A stretch of DNA of 64,000 bases from Maylandia zebra. Lineage: Eukaryota; Chordata; Actinopteri; Cichliformes; Cichlidae. This document shows, one piece after another, positions 34,689 to 54,100 of this stretch (position 1 is its first letter; each line of letters begins with the position of its first letter). The position numbers were made by a program, and so were the translations under genes. The DNA is taken from contig NC_135174.1 of assembly GCF_041146795.1 (NCBI RefSeq), forward strand, positions 19,152,878 to 19,216,877. Reading direction: 5' to 3'. The notes beneath the pieces are model-generated. The model ran no database searches, was not told the DNA's origin, and worked only from the letters and a program-made list of their open reading frames with translations.

Positions 34689-35480
34689 GGATAATGTCTG
34701 CTACTTCATAAGAAGAGGAAGGATTATCGGCAGAACCTGACCTTCTGCCTTCCTGTGTGGTCAGCAACGTATATTCTAACGACTAAGCCAAAACAAAGTA
34801 GAACCCCCAGGACACAAGCACTGATGAGATGGAAACCTTTCCACCTACTTCCTTTGATTGTGGTTACAATAAGTAGTCAGTCACATGTATTTATTAATCA
34901 GCTATTACTCCTTTCAATTTACCATAATGATAATTATAGAAAAACCTTCCACTCGCTGTTGAACATGAGCTTTTTTTTTAGTTTGACGAAGACAAAGAGT
35001 GGTTTTCAAAACAAAAACTTGTTCCTTTGCTAAAGTGTGATCACATAGAATGTAAACCTGAGGTGTTATTTTGCACAGTAGGATTTTTCCCTTAATTAAG
35101 CTCTTCCTCCTTTGTTTTATTTGCACATTTTATTTATATTTTGGTAGTACTGCCTGTGGAAGGGTTACTCCAACAAATTATGCTATGAAGACTGAAGCCA
35201 GCCTCCTGGCTGTGCTTTAGTTGTTTTCTTAGAGAAAACAACTAAAGAGCAGTTTGACTGATGTTTAAATGTTCTGACTGAAGAGTTTAGGACCTCTGCT
35301 AGCTGCTTCTAAGTTGCAAGGCTATGCTAAATACATTTTTATTTCCCTCACTGTGGCTTGAGTGACTGAGTGAATTATCCACCTTACTTCCCCTTTGAGG
35401 ACTGTGACACTAATCAGGGAGCTGTTTGTGTGTTGGTGTGTGTCTACCTTTACAATAAAGTCCTGAAATCAACCTTTCTT
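34689..35480 (+). other. vdac2 3' untranslated region
   Basis: Sequence after the TAA stop runs to a poly(A) signal AATAAA near 35453-35458 (TTTACAATAAAGTCC). A perfect 14-bp hairpin lies inside at 35215-35247. Confidence 0.7.
35215..35247 (+). other. Perfect 14-bp hairpin in the vdac2 3' UTR
   Basis: CTTTAGTTGTTTTC (35215-35228) and GAAAACAACTAAAG (35234-35247) are exact reverse complements with loop TTAGA. The related duplicate at 36297-36817 lacks this pairing. Confidence 0.9.
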
Positions 35481-36296
35481 CTCACCTCTAATTTGATGCC
35501 AATTAGAGGATATTATACAAAGTCAGCTTATTTAAATTATGCAATAACAAAACACGTGCAATTTACTTTAATCAAATACTCACACAGAAGGAAGGTTAGG
35601 GTAGATTGCAGTCGACTGGATGGTTTTCTTACGCCTCTCAGTTGAGTGCATAATCCTAGCTACAGTCGCTCCTATAGGACAAACATGTTTGAGCCAGTCA
35701 AGAGAGCTCAAAAACAAAATTTTAGTTAAGTTTAGACTGTACCCCATAACTTCCACAGTCGGCTTGCTGACGTGTTTCTACTACTGTTTGCATAAAAACA
35801 TTTTGTAATATCACTTAGCAAAAAACAGGGAATAATCTGTTTCTATCCCAGAGTTACTTCAAAAACTGGCAACCTTTGATCTGTAGTGAATGCATTCATA
35901 TTCTGGACTGGATTAACCACAAAGATTTTTCCTATTGCGTAAGCGGTCAGTTCACTGTTTACCTCAGCTGTCAGTGCCATGTGAGAATCATCCACCTTTA
36001 TTTACTCTAGAAGAGGCTTTAAAACTTTGTCAAAGGAGATTTTGAATCTGTGAAGCTCACTTGTGACCAATGACAGCAATTTTGAGGTGAGTTGTTAAGT
36101 AACAGCTGTTGTTTTTGGTGCTGTTAGCCAGGGTTAGTGAAACTGTCTTTCTAGATATTAGGATTTTATTTATTGGAAATTATTATTCTTATACTCTTAG
36201 TATTCTCATAACCTTTTTATTATTGTAAAATTTTGCCAAATGCTTGTATTTTTTCACAGTAACCCCCCCCCAAAAATCTGAACAATAAAACAAATT

Positions 36297-36817
36297 GGTG
36301 GTTGGCAGGCTACCAGATGACCTTTGACACAGCTGAATCCAAGATGACTAAGAGGAACTTTGCACACAGTAGAATTTGCCCTTATTTAAACCCTTTCTAC
36401 TTTTGTGTTTTGTTAGTACTGTGCTACCTGTGGAAGGGTCACTAACAAAATATGTTCTGAAGACTGAACCCAGCCTCTTGGTTTGGACTTGTTTCCTAGA
36501 GAGGCTTGATTGTGCTCAGTTAAGAGTTCAGGACCTCTGCTACCTTCAATAGCTGCTAAGTTGCAAGTCAATGCTAAATGCATTCTCATTTTCCTCACTG
36601 TGGCTTGAGTCAGACTGAGTGAATTAAACACTTCCCATTTTTGGACTGCGACACTAATCGGAGCTGTTTGTGTGTCCTTCACAATAAAGCACTGAAATCA
36701 ACATTATTCTCATGTCTAGCTTGATGCCAATTAGAGGATATTATATGAAGTCAGTTTAGTGAAATAATGCAAAAACAAAACACATGGAGTTTTTTTTAAT
36801 TTTTTTAATCAAATCCT
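36297..36817 (+). pseudogene. Rearranged partial duplicate of vdac2 3' end
   Basis: 36297-36364 resembles vdac2 exon 5 (33967-34035), sharing GGCAGG-TACCAGATGACC and TTTGACAC-GCT. From 36360 it switches directly to sequence like the vdac2 3' UTR and beyond (about 35070-35585), including the AATAAA near 36682 and GATGCCAATTAGAGGATATT. The join lies at a short shared TTTGC. Exons 6-8 and the introns between are missing. Because it also copies sequence beyond the original poly(A) signal and has no poly(A) tail, it is a genomic duplication with an internal deletion, not a processed copy. The homology is clearly diverged, so it is not recent. It encodes no useful protein. Confidence 0.85.
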
Positions 36818-36865
36818 GTTGTATAACTTCAGTACTGCGCACTAGCAGCACTTCTCAGATATGCA

Positions 36866-43889
<7,024 letters not shown>

Positions 43890-44340
43890 TTCTTTCACAA
43901 ATTCAGCGCTGTTTGAGCTCTTCCGGGTTTCCTCGCCACTGTACCGTAATACTACGCGTAAAGGCGCCGCTCCGGGGTGGGTGAAAGGCGATTACAATTC
44001 TACAAGTCTGCGTCTCCTACTGTTTTGTGTTCTGCTTGGCACAAAACACCACGATTAAAATGTAAAATCAAAACAAACAAGAGAGGCAATTCAGAAAGAA
44101 AGGGTCACAAGAAGGGAATGTGTGTTTTGATAAACATAATAATTACAGTGGCGGAATCATTTTAACTAAAGGGAAAAACATGTTGCATACCCACTCAGGG
44201 TTTTAAATAAACTGTATACTGTAGCTGCAATCGACTACACGAAAACGAGAACTCACCGCAAAGTAGAGACGGGTCTGGTGTGGTTGGTCTGGAGGCGCGA
44301 CAGAAACGCGAATAACTCAATTCCTGCTTAACCAACCTTA
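43890..44340 (-). promoter_or_regulatory. comtd1 promoter region
   Basis: Immediately upstream of the comtd1 start codon the sequence is richer in CG than its surroundings (for example CGCGTAAAGGCGCCGC near 43955-43970 and GGAGGCGCGACAGAAACGCG near 44291). No TATA box or exact start is evident. Confidence 0.4.
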
Positions 44341-44559
44341 AAAATACGGCCATTCATGTATTCATAGTGGCGATCATGTGACCTGCTTCAGCTCTCCTGA
44401 TAGGACTGTAAAACAGAAACCTAACGGCAGAAAGAAAATGGATCGCTATGATTTAAAGATGCGAGGAGACAAATATCAGAAAGTGTAACTGTAATCTTCC
44501 CCTCTGCTGTGGGACACATGAACAATAACCACATGACTGTCCCCGCCACTAACACATGA
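44341..44559. other. Spacer without recognised features
   Basis: Nothing recognised. Confidence 0.5.
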
Positions 44560-44822
44560 CCCTACGCTGTGTCACTGCATCATTTCATGTCTGGCACTGA
44601 TCACCACCTGCACTCATGTATATATCTTTCTACGTAGCACTCATAATTCTTATTCTCATGTATATATCTCATGTATATCTCATGCACATATCTTTCTTTC
44701 TACATAGCACTTTAATTCTTATTGTCTGCACTGAAGCACCGCAGCAATTTCCTAATGTTGTAAACCTCAACATCTGGCAATAAACCCATTCTGATTCTGA
44801 TTCTGATTCTGATTCTAATAAA
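44560..44822 (+). mobile_element. LINE 3' end with hexamer tail
   Basis: The segment ends in CAACATCTGGCAATAAACCC followed by four to five repeats of ATTCTG, a tail structure typical of LINE 3' ends. Two diverged copies of CTCATGTATATATCT-type sequence precede it. No coding part remains, and the family is not fixed. Confidence 0.5.
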
Positions 44823-45299
44823 ACACGCACATTCGCAGATTAAATAAATTTTAAACAGATTAATGTGTATTTCTAATGATCAACAAGTACCTGAACTAGA
44901 AGTACGTTTCATGCAGAAAGTTAAGTTTTCATTTCTATAGTTCTGCACTATAAAACGTCATTGTAAGTATACTTTTTGTTACTTTTGTTACTAATTTTAT
45001 GATGTTATATATTTCATGTTTCTTCGTGTAGAGCATTGATGGGGTTAAAGTTGGATGCCATTGCATAATCCCCTGGTTATCCTTCCACTGGTTATTGTTC
45101 TAGTGGTGCAGCCGACTCACTGTGACTCATCATTTATTTGGTTAATTTATTTCTGAGAAACATGGTTTACTGTAAAGTCTACTCAGGTTTTATATGCAGT
45201 CTAAATCTGCAAAGTAAATACAGCTGTTATTGTAGTAAAGTAAAAATTTAAAAAATGCAATATGGAAGTATAAGGTTTTATTCAAAGGAGCTTGCAAAG

Positions 45300-45660
45300 A
45301 AAAGCGTCTGGACTTCTTTAAGTTACTTGAAGACGTTTCACCTCTTATCCGAGAAGCTTCTTCAGTTCTAAGGTCAAATGGTGGAGAGTCCCAGATATAA
45401 ACCAGAGGGACAAAAGGACCCCCTGATGATCCTCTAATCGCCTGAGCCAAGGTGTGAAACTGGGTGTGGGTCCCAATCAGCCAGAGTTTCGGGTGAGTTC
45501 ATTGTGAAACCTGGCCCCACCTTATCATGCGAATTCCTGAGATCAGATGGCCCAGGATGTGAGTGGGCGTTAAGGCGTCTGGGAAGGGATCTCAAAACTG
45601 GATTATAGATGGCAGAGATAATCCAGTTTTGAGATCCCTTCCCATGAAATGCAGTGTCAA
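45300..45660. repeat. Common fish interspersed repeat with a 26-bp perfect inverted repeat
   Basis: Sequence around CTTGAAGACGTTTCACCTCT, CCGAGAAGCTTCTTCAGTTC and CAAATGGTGGAGAGTC is one I know as highly repeated in fish genomes. I cannot assign its class. Its right part ends in a perfect hairpin: 45581-45606 pairs with 45618-45643 over 26 bp, loop 11 bases. Confidence 0.65.
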
Positions 45661-46379
45661 AAGCACGTATTTTTACGTCTGAAACCGTAGACTGAAAACT
45701 GTAAAGTAGGCTGTAGAATCAGTGAGTGTTTCACTCAGATTAAAGAAACAAATGTAACAAATAATCAAATACAATTTAGTTAATAAACAGCAACAATTCA
45801 GTGACATTAAATGTACAGTGTACTTTATTCTGTGGGAAAGAGCAATATAACAACACCTGATATTACATCAGTCAAGTGTAGGTCAGGACTTTGATTTATT
45901 TACTGATAAAGAATTAGTAGGAAAATCTAAAATGGAAGAAAACTGAATCGTTTGTTTTTAAGAACCGAATGAATATCTGCTGATTTATTTAATTTTTTTA
46001 GGCTGTAGTTTTTATTTTCCATACACTGTCACAGACTTAAGTATGATTCAGTTGGTTCAGGGTATTTTAGTTAGGGCTTAAGATGGTTTTTCTAGTGATT
46101 TTATAGGATATAAGGAAAATAATATATGTAAATAATTTTCCCAGCCCTACTAGTGATAGCATAAACTCTAAACTTTACTGCCACTCAGGAATGAACTTTT
46201 CTTTGGCACAGTGGCATGTTGTGTCCCATAATCAATATTTTTATTTCTATGGAACTTTATACACTTTAATAAAGCCAAAGTTTCCATTTTATTAAAGTGT
46301 GGAGGCAAATACTATATTTATGATAGTTTACTGCAGTAATAATGCTAATAATAGTACTTTGCAGATTCCCTTTATCCAC

Positions 46380-47070
46380 ATCCTTTATCCTCCAATCTCA
46401 AGTCCTCTACCAGAGGCCTGGGAGCTTTAGGGGCCTATACAGTATCTTTGTTGTCCCTAGCTGTGTGCTATTCTGGACAGAGATGTCGGATGTTGTTTCT
46501 GGGATCTGTTTGAGTTACTCGCCCAGATTGGGGCTCACTGCCCCAAGTACTGTGATTATCACGGGGGCCACTGTTGCCTTCACCCTCCACCTTGGGCTTT
46601 TTTTGTTTGTGTTTGTGTCACTTCTTCCTGATGTTGCTATCATCTGGTATAGTTACATCTCACATTATGGGCTTCTTCCTCTGCTTGCCCACCACTACTA
46701 TGTCCAGTTGTTTAGCCAGTTTGTCCATCTATTTCTGGAAGTCCCACAGGATTTTAGCTCGGTCATTCTCAACATTTTGACCATTTTGACCTTGGGACTT
46801 TAAGGCCATACTTGGCCTAGATGCTCCTGTGTACTATGCTAGCCACTTGGTTATGGCATTGTTGGCCAGGTACTGTATGCTTTGTCTGCTAGTATCTTGC
46901 ACCCTGCTGTTATGTGCTGGATTGTCTCAGGGGCATCTTTGCACAGCCTGCACATGGGGTCTTGTCTGGTGTGGCAGACCCCAGCCTCCTGTGCTGCTAT
47001 GTCCAGCCATTGGTCGGCTTTCTCATTGTCAACTACTTTTTCTGTCTGTTGGATTTTATTGTATTGTATT
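46380..47070 (-). mobile_element. Older copy of the restriction-like-endonuclease LINE
   Basis: CCTCTACCAGAGGCCTGGGA at 46404-46423 and minus-strand CRLCKDAPETIQHITAGCKI near 46900-46960 match the element at 39560-41050. The frame is broken repeatedly and internal segments are missing, so it is clearly older. Confidence 0.82.
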
Positions 47071-49200
47071 GGAGACAAAGGCTGAAAGGTCTGTAAGGCT
47101 GTTGGACTATGATGGTGCTCTGTAGCCTCTGATTCTCCAAAATAAGATAAATGTTGTACTATCCAACACACACAGCTCTGAGACTTTGAAATTCATTTAT
47201 ATTTATTTGTATTTTTATTTTCTTATTGAAAATCCACTTTAAATATATTCCTGGTTACACTGTTACACTGTAAATACCTTTCTTGTTTTTCTATAAATTG
47301 CTCTCAGTGTGTGTTATTCTTTTGGGCCTTTGCTGTGACATGAATTTCACCTCATGTAAATTCATGTGCTGGAATGACCCAGTAAAAACACTTGAATCTG
47401 TGAAAACCAATTCAATTGAAATGCATTTCGATTAGTTAGTCGTTACCAGCCTTCATTGCTTTGGTTAAAGCGTAAAGGCAACAACAACAACCATGTTCTT
47501 ATGAAGCTTATCAGTGTATTCTTGCTCTAAGGAATGAGTTATTCCATGTGGAAAATTACCAAATAATCCGAAGTTTCACAAATTAGCGTGTACTTGTCCC
47601 TTTAGCAGAACAGTGTACACTACCCAACTGTCTCACTTTCTGGTTTCAAATTTGACCCCAAATTCCCAGTTGTCTTTTACATGTTCTAATGTTTGTTAAC
47701 TCCATGTGAGCACTGAGACAATATGTTTTTGTCTTTTGCAGTCAATTTTCAACATCTCTGTCCTAATATTACTCCTCCTTATATAACTCCTTTTATTCCT
47801 TGAGTATCCGTCAGTCTTCACATTGTTAATATTTAAGTTTAGTACTCATTTGAACTTTATTCACATATTATAAATAAAATCATCCATGACATAAATTATT
47901 AGCTAATCATAAGTAATACTGTATATAATGTGATCAAGATTAGATTATTTTATTGTTTTTTTTCTTACATTGTATTTGCTAAACAGAAAGTTAAATGAGA
48001 AGACATGTAATACAAGAGTTCTTACACAAGGGGGCAGCATCCTCATACTAATGAAATCCAGCTATTTCAATGTGAGGTTTTGGTTTACCGCCCACTAAAC
48101 AAGAACAGTGGCCTGTAGTTTTATCTGACATAGTTTGCTAATAAACCAAGCAGAGCACAGACGGCCTTTATTTATTGTGGCGTGCTGGAACATTTTTATT
48201 CTGTCACACTGGGCCATTTTGATTAAAAGCAGGGTAAGCGTTAAGATTATTACAGTTGAGCTTTTGTTCAACAAACTGCTGTCGAGAGCCATTTAAAAGC
48301 CACAGCTTTGATTAACACCTCATTCTAATAACTTCTATGACTCATATGCCACTCAGGATAACAGGGGAGAAAAGCTGCTGTAAGTGTAGACTCGAACCTT
48401 TTAAACAGCTATTATTAATCTTCATCTTGTTTCAAAAACACAAAAAAAATTGGTTTGAGCTTTAAATCTTGTCACACAAAGTAAAAGAAGAAATTGATTA
48501 ATAAAAGAGGGGAATAAAGATTTTAGAGGAGCATTTGTGGGGATGCGTGTTAGTGATGAGAAATGAATTTTCAGTTGTTTACAGAAACCTCAAATTAGAA
48601 GATTGTGATCATCTAAAAATGAGGCTAAGTAACAATAATTTAAAATGCTGTTAAATACATAACTCTAATATACAGTAACATGGTGAGCAAATACTGACAG
48701 GTCAGAACAACAGCATCCTTCATATTGTATGGTACAAACCCTCCAACAATTAACAACTAATTTAGCTGAAAATTAGCAATTAAAACCCAGAATTGTTACC
48801 ATGAAAGCCGACTAATGAGTATTACAACAACAATTAGATGTGTTTTTGTTTTATATCTGCCCTCTATACATATTTCCTGTGTATATAAAAGTTAAGATGC
48901 TTTTAAGGTTAATTATTTGTGTCTTTAAAAAAAAATCTTTTAGCAACTCTGGCTGCTGAATCTTTTATGTCTATAATTTTTTGGGAATGGAGATTGGAGA
49001 AAACACTCATATTACACTGAATGAGGAGCTTTGTAAGTCCTGTGCATTTGGAGGCCAGTAATACAACACTGTCTGTCTGAGTCAGCCACACTGGGCTGGA
49101 TTCATTCTCAGAGTGCAAATAGATCAATTGCTGCTCCTAAATGAAACTTTCCCACACCGGTTGTACCTGACAGATAACTTGCTATCTCTGCACTTTCTGA
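47071..49200. other. Gene-poor interval
   Basis: No exon, RNA gene or classified repeat recognised. AT-rich throughout. Confidence 0.5.
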
Positions 49201-49218
49201 TCTGCTGTACCAAGGCAG

Positions 49219-49343
49219 AACTCGATGCTGACCGGCCGCTGCTGGACGCTGACGGAGCCCGAACAGCTGGAGAGCATCGTGTATTTCTGCAGGAGGTTGG
49301 GACACTTGCAGCTGGGCGGCCGAGGCGTGGAGCTTGCCTCGGG
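49219..49343 (+). CDS. Possible unrecognised coding exon
   Basis: A GC-rich segment in an AT-rich desert reads openly as NSMLTGRCWTLTEPEQLE, SIVYFCRRLGHLQLGGRG and VELASG. Codon third positions are strongly G/C. It is bounded on the right by a good donor (TCGGG|GTAAGC) and on the left by a weaker acceptor (CTGTACCAAGGCAG). Without splicing the frame hits a stop at the donor. I recognise no protein family, and no partner exon was found. Other frames are also open here because of the high GC content, so coding status is uncertain. It could also be a GC-rich regulatory block or part of a non-coding transcript. Confidence 0.3.
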
Positions 49344-50218
49344 GTAAGCCTCTTGTGTGAGTAAACACCATAACAATCAGGCAGAGTTGCACGCTTCCTG
49401 GGTCGGGGATTTTTCTGGTATGCAAGAACAATGTCTGACACTGTTGTGATGATTGAATTTTATAGTCTGGCCTGACTCAAGTGTGCTGAAAAGAAGTGTT
49501 TTTATGGTGTCTCATGCCACAATGAATAATGTTCTGCGAAGTGTGTAGGCTTTCTCTGTAAGTGTGATGAGGCAATATTCTGTTTTTATCACTGATTACC
49601 GGGAACGTTTGAGTCAATTATCTGTCTGCGCACAGCATTTCAGAGAACTTGAAGATTTAAGTGTCATGCCATATCAGCCGTCCACCTTGTCACTCCTTTA
49701 CTTAGCAAACGTGCCCCACAAATTTTAAACCAGAGCTGAACTCGGCTCCTCAGATTTCTCTGCCTTCCAGACAATGAAATGCCACGTAAGTCTGCTCGTC
49801 TCAACTCTTGAATTTGACTTTGGCAGCAGTCTTTCTTTTTGACTGACAGATGAGCGAGTGATACAACTCCATCAAAAAGTGCAGCCTGACAGTCTGATTT
49901 GACAGCCATCTTCAGACCAAATATACTCCTTGTTCCTGGCACTACATCAACTTGACAGGAAGAAAAGTGGTTTAAAGAAATAAGAAAAGAAAAAGATTTG
50001 GCTCTCTACTCGGCTATCCATTTCACTGTAAAAGGACAGAAAAAAGGTTCCCTTTGTGCTTCTAGCCTTTATAGACTGTTACACAATACTTATGCCTGTC
50101 AGACCGCTGATTATGAGACTGTAAAATGTCAAAAACAGATAAGAAATCACCTGACAGTCAGACTGATTTGCCATTTTAGTTTCACGTCATTCGTGCCGCC
50201 TGACATCGTGTCCATTTT

Positions 50219-50266
50219 GATTTTGGTAGGAGGGCGTTTTGTGCTTGAGCCCATCCTACCAAAATC
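50219..50266. other. Imperfect 17-bp hairpin
   Basis: GATTTTGGTAGGA (50219-50231) pairs perfectly with TCCTACCAAAATC (50254-50266). The pairing continues as GGGC (50232-50235) with GCCC (50249-50252) past a single bulged A, leaving a 13-base loop. Confidence 0.85.
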
Positions 50267-50730
50267 ATTCCAATGAGTGACTAACGTAATGTTTTTAATG
50301 CAGAAATGTGTCCATCAGGTGTTATTTCTGTAAGTCAGTCTAGCACAAGCCTTTCTCATGCTAGTCACCATTGTTGTGGACATTTTTATGTTACTATATT
50401 TCTAGCTTTGCCTAGGGAAGATGATGTCCTCATTTTTAATTACAGCAAAATTCTCCAAACAGGAAATACAGCAAGCAGTGACCTGCAGATCAGAATGATT
50501 TAAATTGCCGACCAAGTTAGCAACTGTGGCTGTGAAGCAATTAGCTGATTAATCCAACTGCTTGACTTACACGTCACAATTTAAACCTTCCAAAAGAAAT
50601 GGAACCAAAAATTAATTTGTGATTTGTGAACAACAAGTCTTAAAGAAACCACAAAAACAAAAAAACTACAAACAAAAAGAAAATGTTAATAATGAAACAG
50701 TATTACATAGTTATACATTAGCAGCTTGAT

Positions 50731-51182
50731 GTTACACTCACTGGACACTTTTTTAGGTATACCTAGTACTGGTTTGGACTCCCCTTTGCCTTCAAAATTG
50801 CCTTATTTCTTCATAGCATTGATTCAATAAGGTGCCTGAAACATTCTTCAGTTTTGGTTTGGTGGATAGCGACATGATATCACATTGATTTCACATTGCC
50901 TGTGTAGCCCTGTGTACTGTAGCCTCAGTTTCCTGCTCTTGGCTGAGTGTCACCCTGTGTGGCCTTCTGCTGCTTCTTGTACATCTAAGATGCTCTTCTG
51001 CATACCTTGATTATTTAAAGTCACTTAAATTACCTTTTTTCTCCATTCTGATGCTTCGATTGAACTTGTCTTGGCCGTGTTTGCATGGCTAAATGCTGTT
51101 TGTTTCTGCCATGTGATTGGCTGATTACACATTTGTGTAAAGCAGCAGTTGATCTGATGTACCTAATGAAGTGGACAGTGAC
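50731..51182 (+). mobile_element. DNA repeat with inverted ends (same family as 8680-9515)
   Basis: The left end is CACTCACTGGACACTTTTTT then AGGTATACCT, and the right end GATGTACCTAATGAAGTGGA then CAGTGA, giving imperfect inverted termini. Internal blocks (GAGTGTCACCCTGTGTGGCC, GTGATTGGCTGATTA) match the 8680-9515 copy. No transposase. Confidence 0.7.
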
Positions 51183-54100
51183 TGCATGGTATACCGGACC
51201 CTAGGTAAAACAAATACAAATTGAGTGTTTAAAGCAGTATGAAGTCAAAGCGTTTGGCTTACAGGGATTACTTTAAACAAACAGCGACCTACTTCATTTT
51301 GGTTAGTATGGATATCCTCCATTGTAATCATGCACAAATTAAGAAAAGCATCATATTAGGCTAATTTTAATATACACGCTAACAAACGTCCCTTAATAGC
51401 CATTAAGTTGTATCGTTTTTCAATAATTCAGGAATCTGACTTGTTTCCTGCCATTAACTGGGGGGCGGGGCTACGTGGAATCGTAATCTAGTCACAATAA
51501 TCCTTCCTGTACTTGTGCTGTCATCACTCGAGTGTGTAAATCCTCATCACTGTGATCATGTGATACGCCTAAATTCTGCTCTCCCATTTAGCCAATAAAA
51601 TTCACAGGCTTAAATCATTCATGGCAACCATTTACATAATTTATAATTAAATCACAACCTGATGGCATGGAATTTATTAATAGTGAAAGTGGATGTGCCA
51701 CGATGGTGATATACTAATTAATATCTTTAGTTATCAGTGGCACGTTGCTCACTGGGCCGGGGTTGGTTATGGGGCAGGAATAATGCATCGCAACAACAAA
51801 TTATCTGTGCATTTAAGTGGGAATGTCCCGGAGTGATGGCCACAATATGCATTTGCCTGAAGAACTTAATGGGAGACTCTTCCTTATCAGAGTTGTCACA
51901 TGTTGTGGCTAATCATTTTAAACACGTCAAGCGCAGGGCTAATGCATTTTCATCCTCCAGCTCCAAAGTAGGGCTGCAGGGCGTCTTTATTTGCACTGTT
52001 TCCACTGTCCGTTATAAGTAACTGTATGCCACGCATGCTCTCGGTAACACACTCATACTGAGAGCCGCATTGTTAGCACGGATTTCAAATAGATTTCTTG
52101 ACCCATTGCTAAATTGATTGCAGCATGACAATATTTAGTCAGAATTATTGGCTTGGTTTCTGGGATCTGCAGTGTAAGACTTCTGTTTTTTTTATATTCA
52201 CTGACTTTTTCTTTCTTTTTTTAAATACACAATTGTTTAAAAAGTCAGCTTCAGGTTAAGTAGGATCAACAGTATTGCCACTGTATGAAAAATCTAAAAA
52301 AGGTTTAAATCTACCTTAATGTGCCAAAGGATTATAGTAAAAGGGTAAAACAAATTATACATAAACACATAAAATGCTAGAAAAGAGAAAATGCCCATGT
52401 GCTTTAAAGTGTCAGCCTCTGAGGAGGTACATGGGATTTTTTTTATAGTGAGGAAAAATAAAAACAAAAGCTGCATTTCTTTTGAGCGTTAGTGTCCTAA
52501 TAAAGCTTGATAATCCATAGATTGAATAATAACATAATGGTCCCTGTAAATGAAATCACAGCGTGTTTATGGGGACTGCTGAGAGTGACTGGGAAATTGT
52601 TACTAGACGCAGTTGCTGCTGTTGACTTTGCAAGAAGAGGTTGATGTGACCTGATAAAGACATCCTATTATTTGCAAAAACACACGTGTCAGGCTTGTGT
52701 CGCCAAGCACCTTTCCCTCCTCTCTGGTGAACTCGGCATATTCTTGGCTTCGACACTTAATTCAGGCCCAAACATCCACAGAATCTCCCCACCAGCGGAC
52801 AAACAAAGGGGCCCTCTTCACTAATGGTCCCTGAGGCTTCACCACTATCTATTGATCTGCTGTCACCCAATTTCTCCATGACTTATGCCCTGCTTAATTC
52901 CCATTACTGTGCACACTGAAGCCTTATCAGGGAGAACAATAGGCCCGTTGTCACTGAGGGCAAAAATATGAGCAGGCCTGTGACAGTGTGAGCACAAACT
53001 CATGACTTCAGCTCACTCAGCCCTCTCGGTGACCTCTACGCCCATGCGGGCCAGGTTGAAGCCTGGCGTCAGAATACTAAACTCAACCCGAACCGTTTGC
53101 AGATGAATCAGAAAATTGGATCTTGCTCGTTACGAGCCCCCTCCCTCCTCCAAAAACAAAGAGGGCTGCTCCTTTGCCATAAAGCTGTCGCTGTGATATG
53201 TCTCTAGCAGTGATGATTCTCAGTTCCTGCCTGCCCCCTCTCCAGCTCCTCTACTCACTAGCTGCTATCTCTTCCTTTCAATTATATGTTTCTCTGCTCT
53301 TTTAGACAAAGAGTAATAAAGCTATAAATCGTCTATGCGGCAGAAGGTATGGACATTCTGTCTCTGAACTGCTGTTGAAACTGCCATAAACCACCCACAA
53401 AGTCAAAGATAAGGATTTACAGTTATTTAACATCATCCGTGTCCCTTAAATCACACTGATAAGAGAATTAAGTGATAGCTATAGGTTCTTTGTCCTCTAG
53501 CTATTGATTTCTTTAGCCGAGAGGGCCAGTACAGTGTTTTTATTGAGCATCCTATTTGCTTTGAGCTTAAGAGTAGAAATGGAGCTATTTGGTTTGTTTT
53601 ATTGAGCTACAGAATCTGCGCTGAATTAATTTATCTAATGGCTAAGCCCTCTTGCTTGTTTAATTTTATCTGTATTGGAAATGTTTTCATACGTTGAGTC
53701 ACGAAAAAAAACTACGATGTTTCCATGCAGGGGTAAATGACCTCCTGCAGAGGCCAGTGGCACATTTGTTTTGTGTTGCTGTGTATTGATCAGTTTTTCT
53801 GCCATTATTTCTCTATGGTATACTACGATTACTATGCTTTTCTGCATTATTTTTGTGAGTGGAGATGATCGGAGGGGTTTTTTCGCCTTTCCAGACAAAA
53901 CACATGAACTGAATCACAGGATGACATCCTTCTGTAACAGTAATCGGTATTAATATCTAATGCAGCAAATAATCTGCTTGTTAAAGCAGCCATTGTTGGA
54001 CCAATCCTGAAGTATATGTCCCTCTTGGCGCATAATGTCCCAGTTTGAACAAAGACGCGTTTAGCTTAGCGGAAGTTAGTCACATTTCAGCATGAAAACA

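Noticed and set aside
36297-36817. Processed vdac2 pseudogene
   Set aside because: The copy includes sequence beyond the vdac2 poly(A) signal and has no poly(A) tail, so it is a DNA-level duplication.
46342-46803. 153-residue plus-strand open frame
   Set aside because: Antisense shadow of a degraded LINE.
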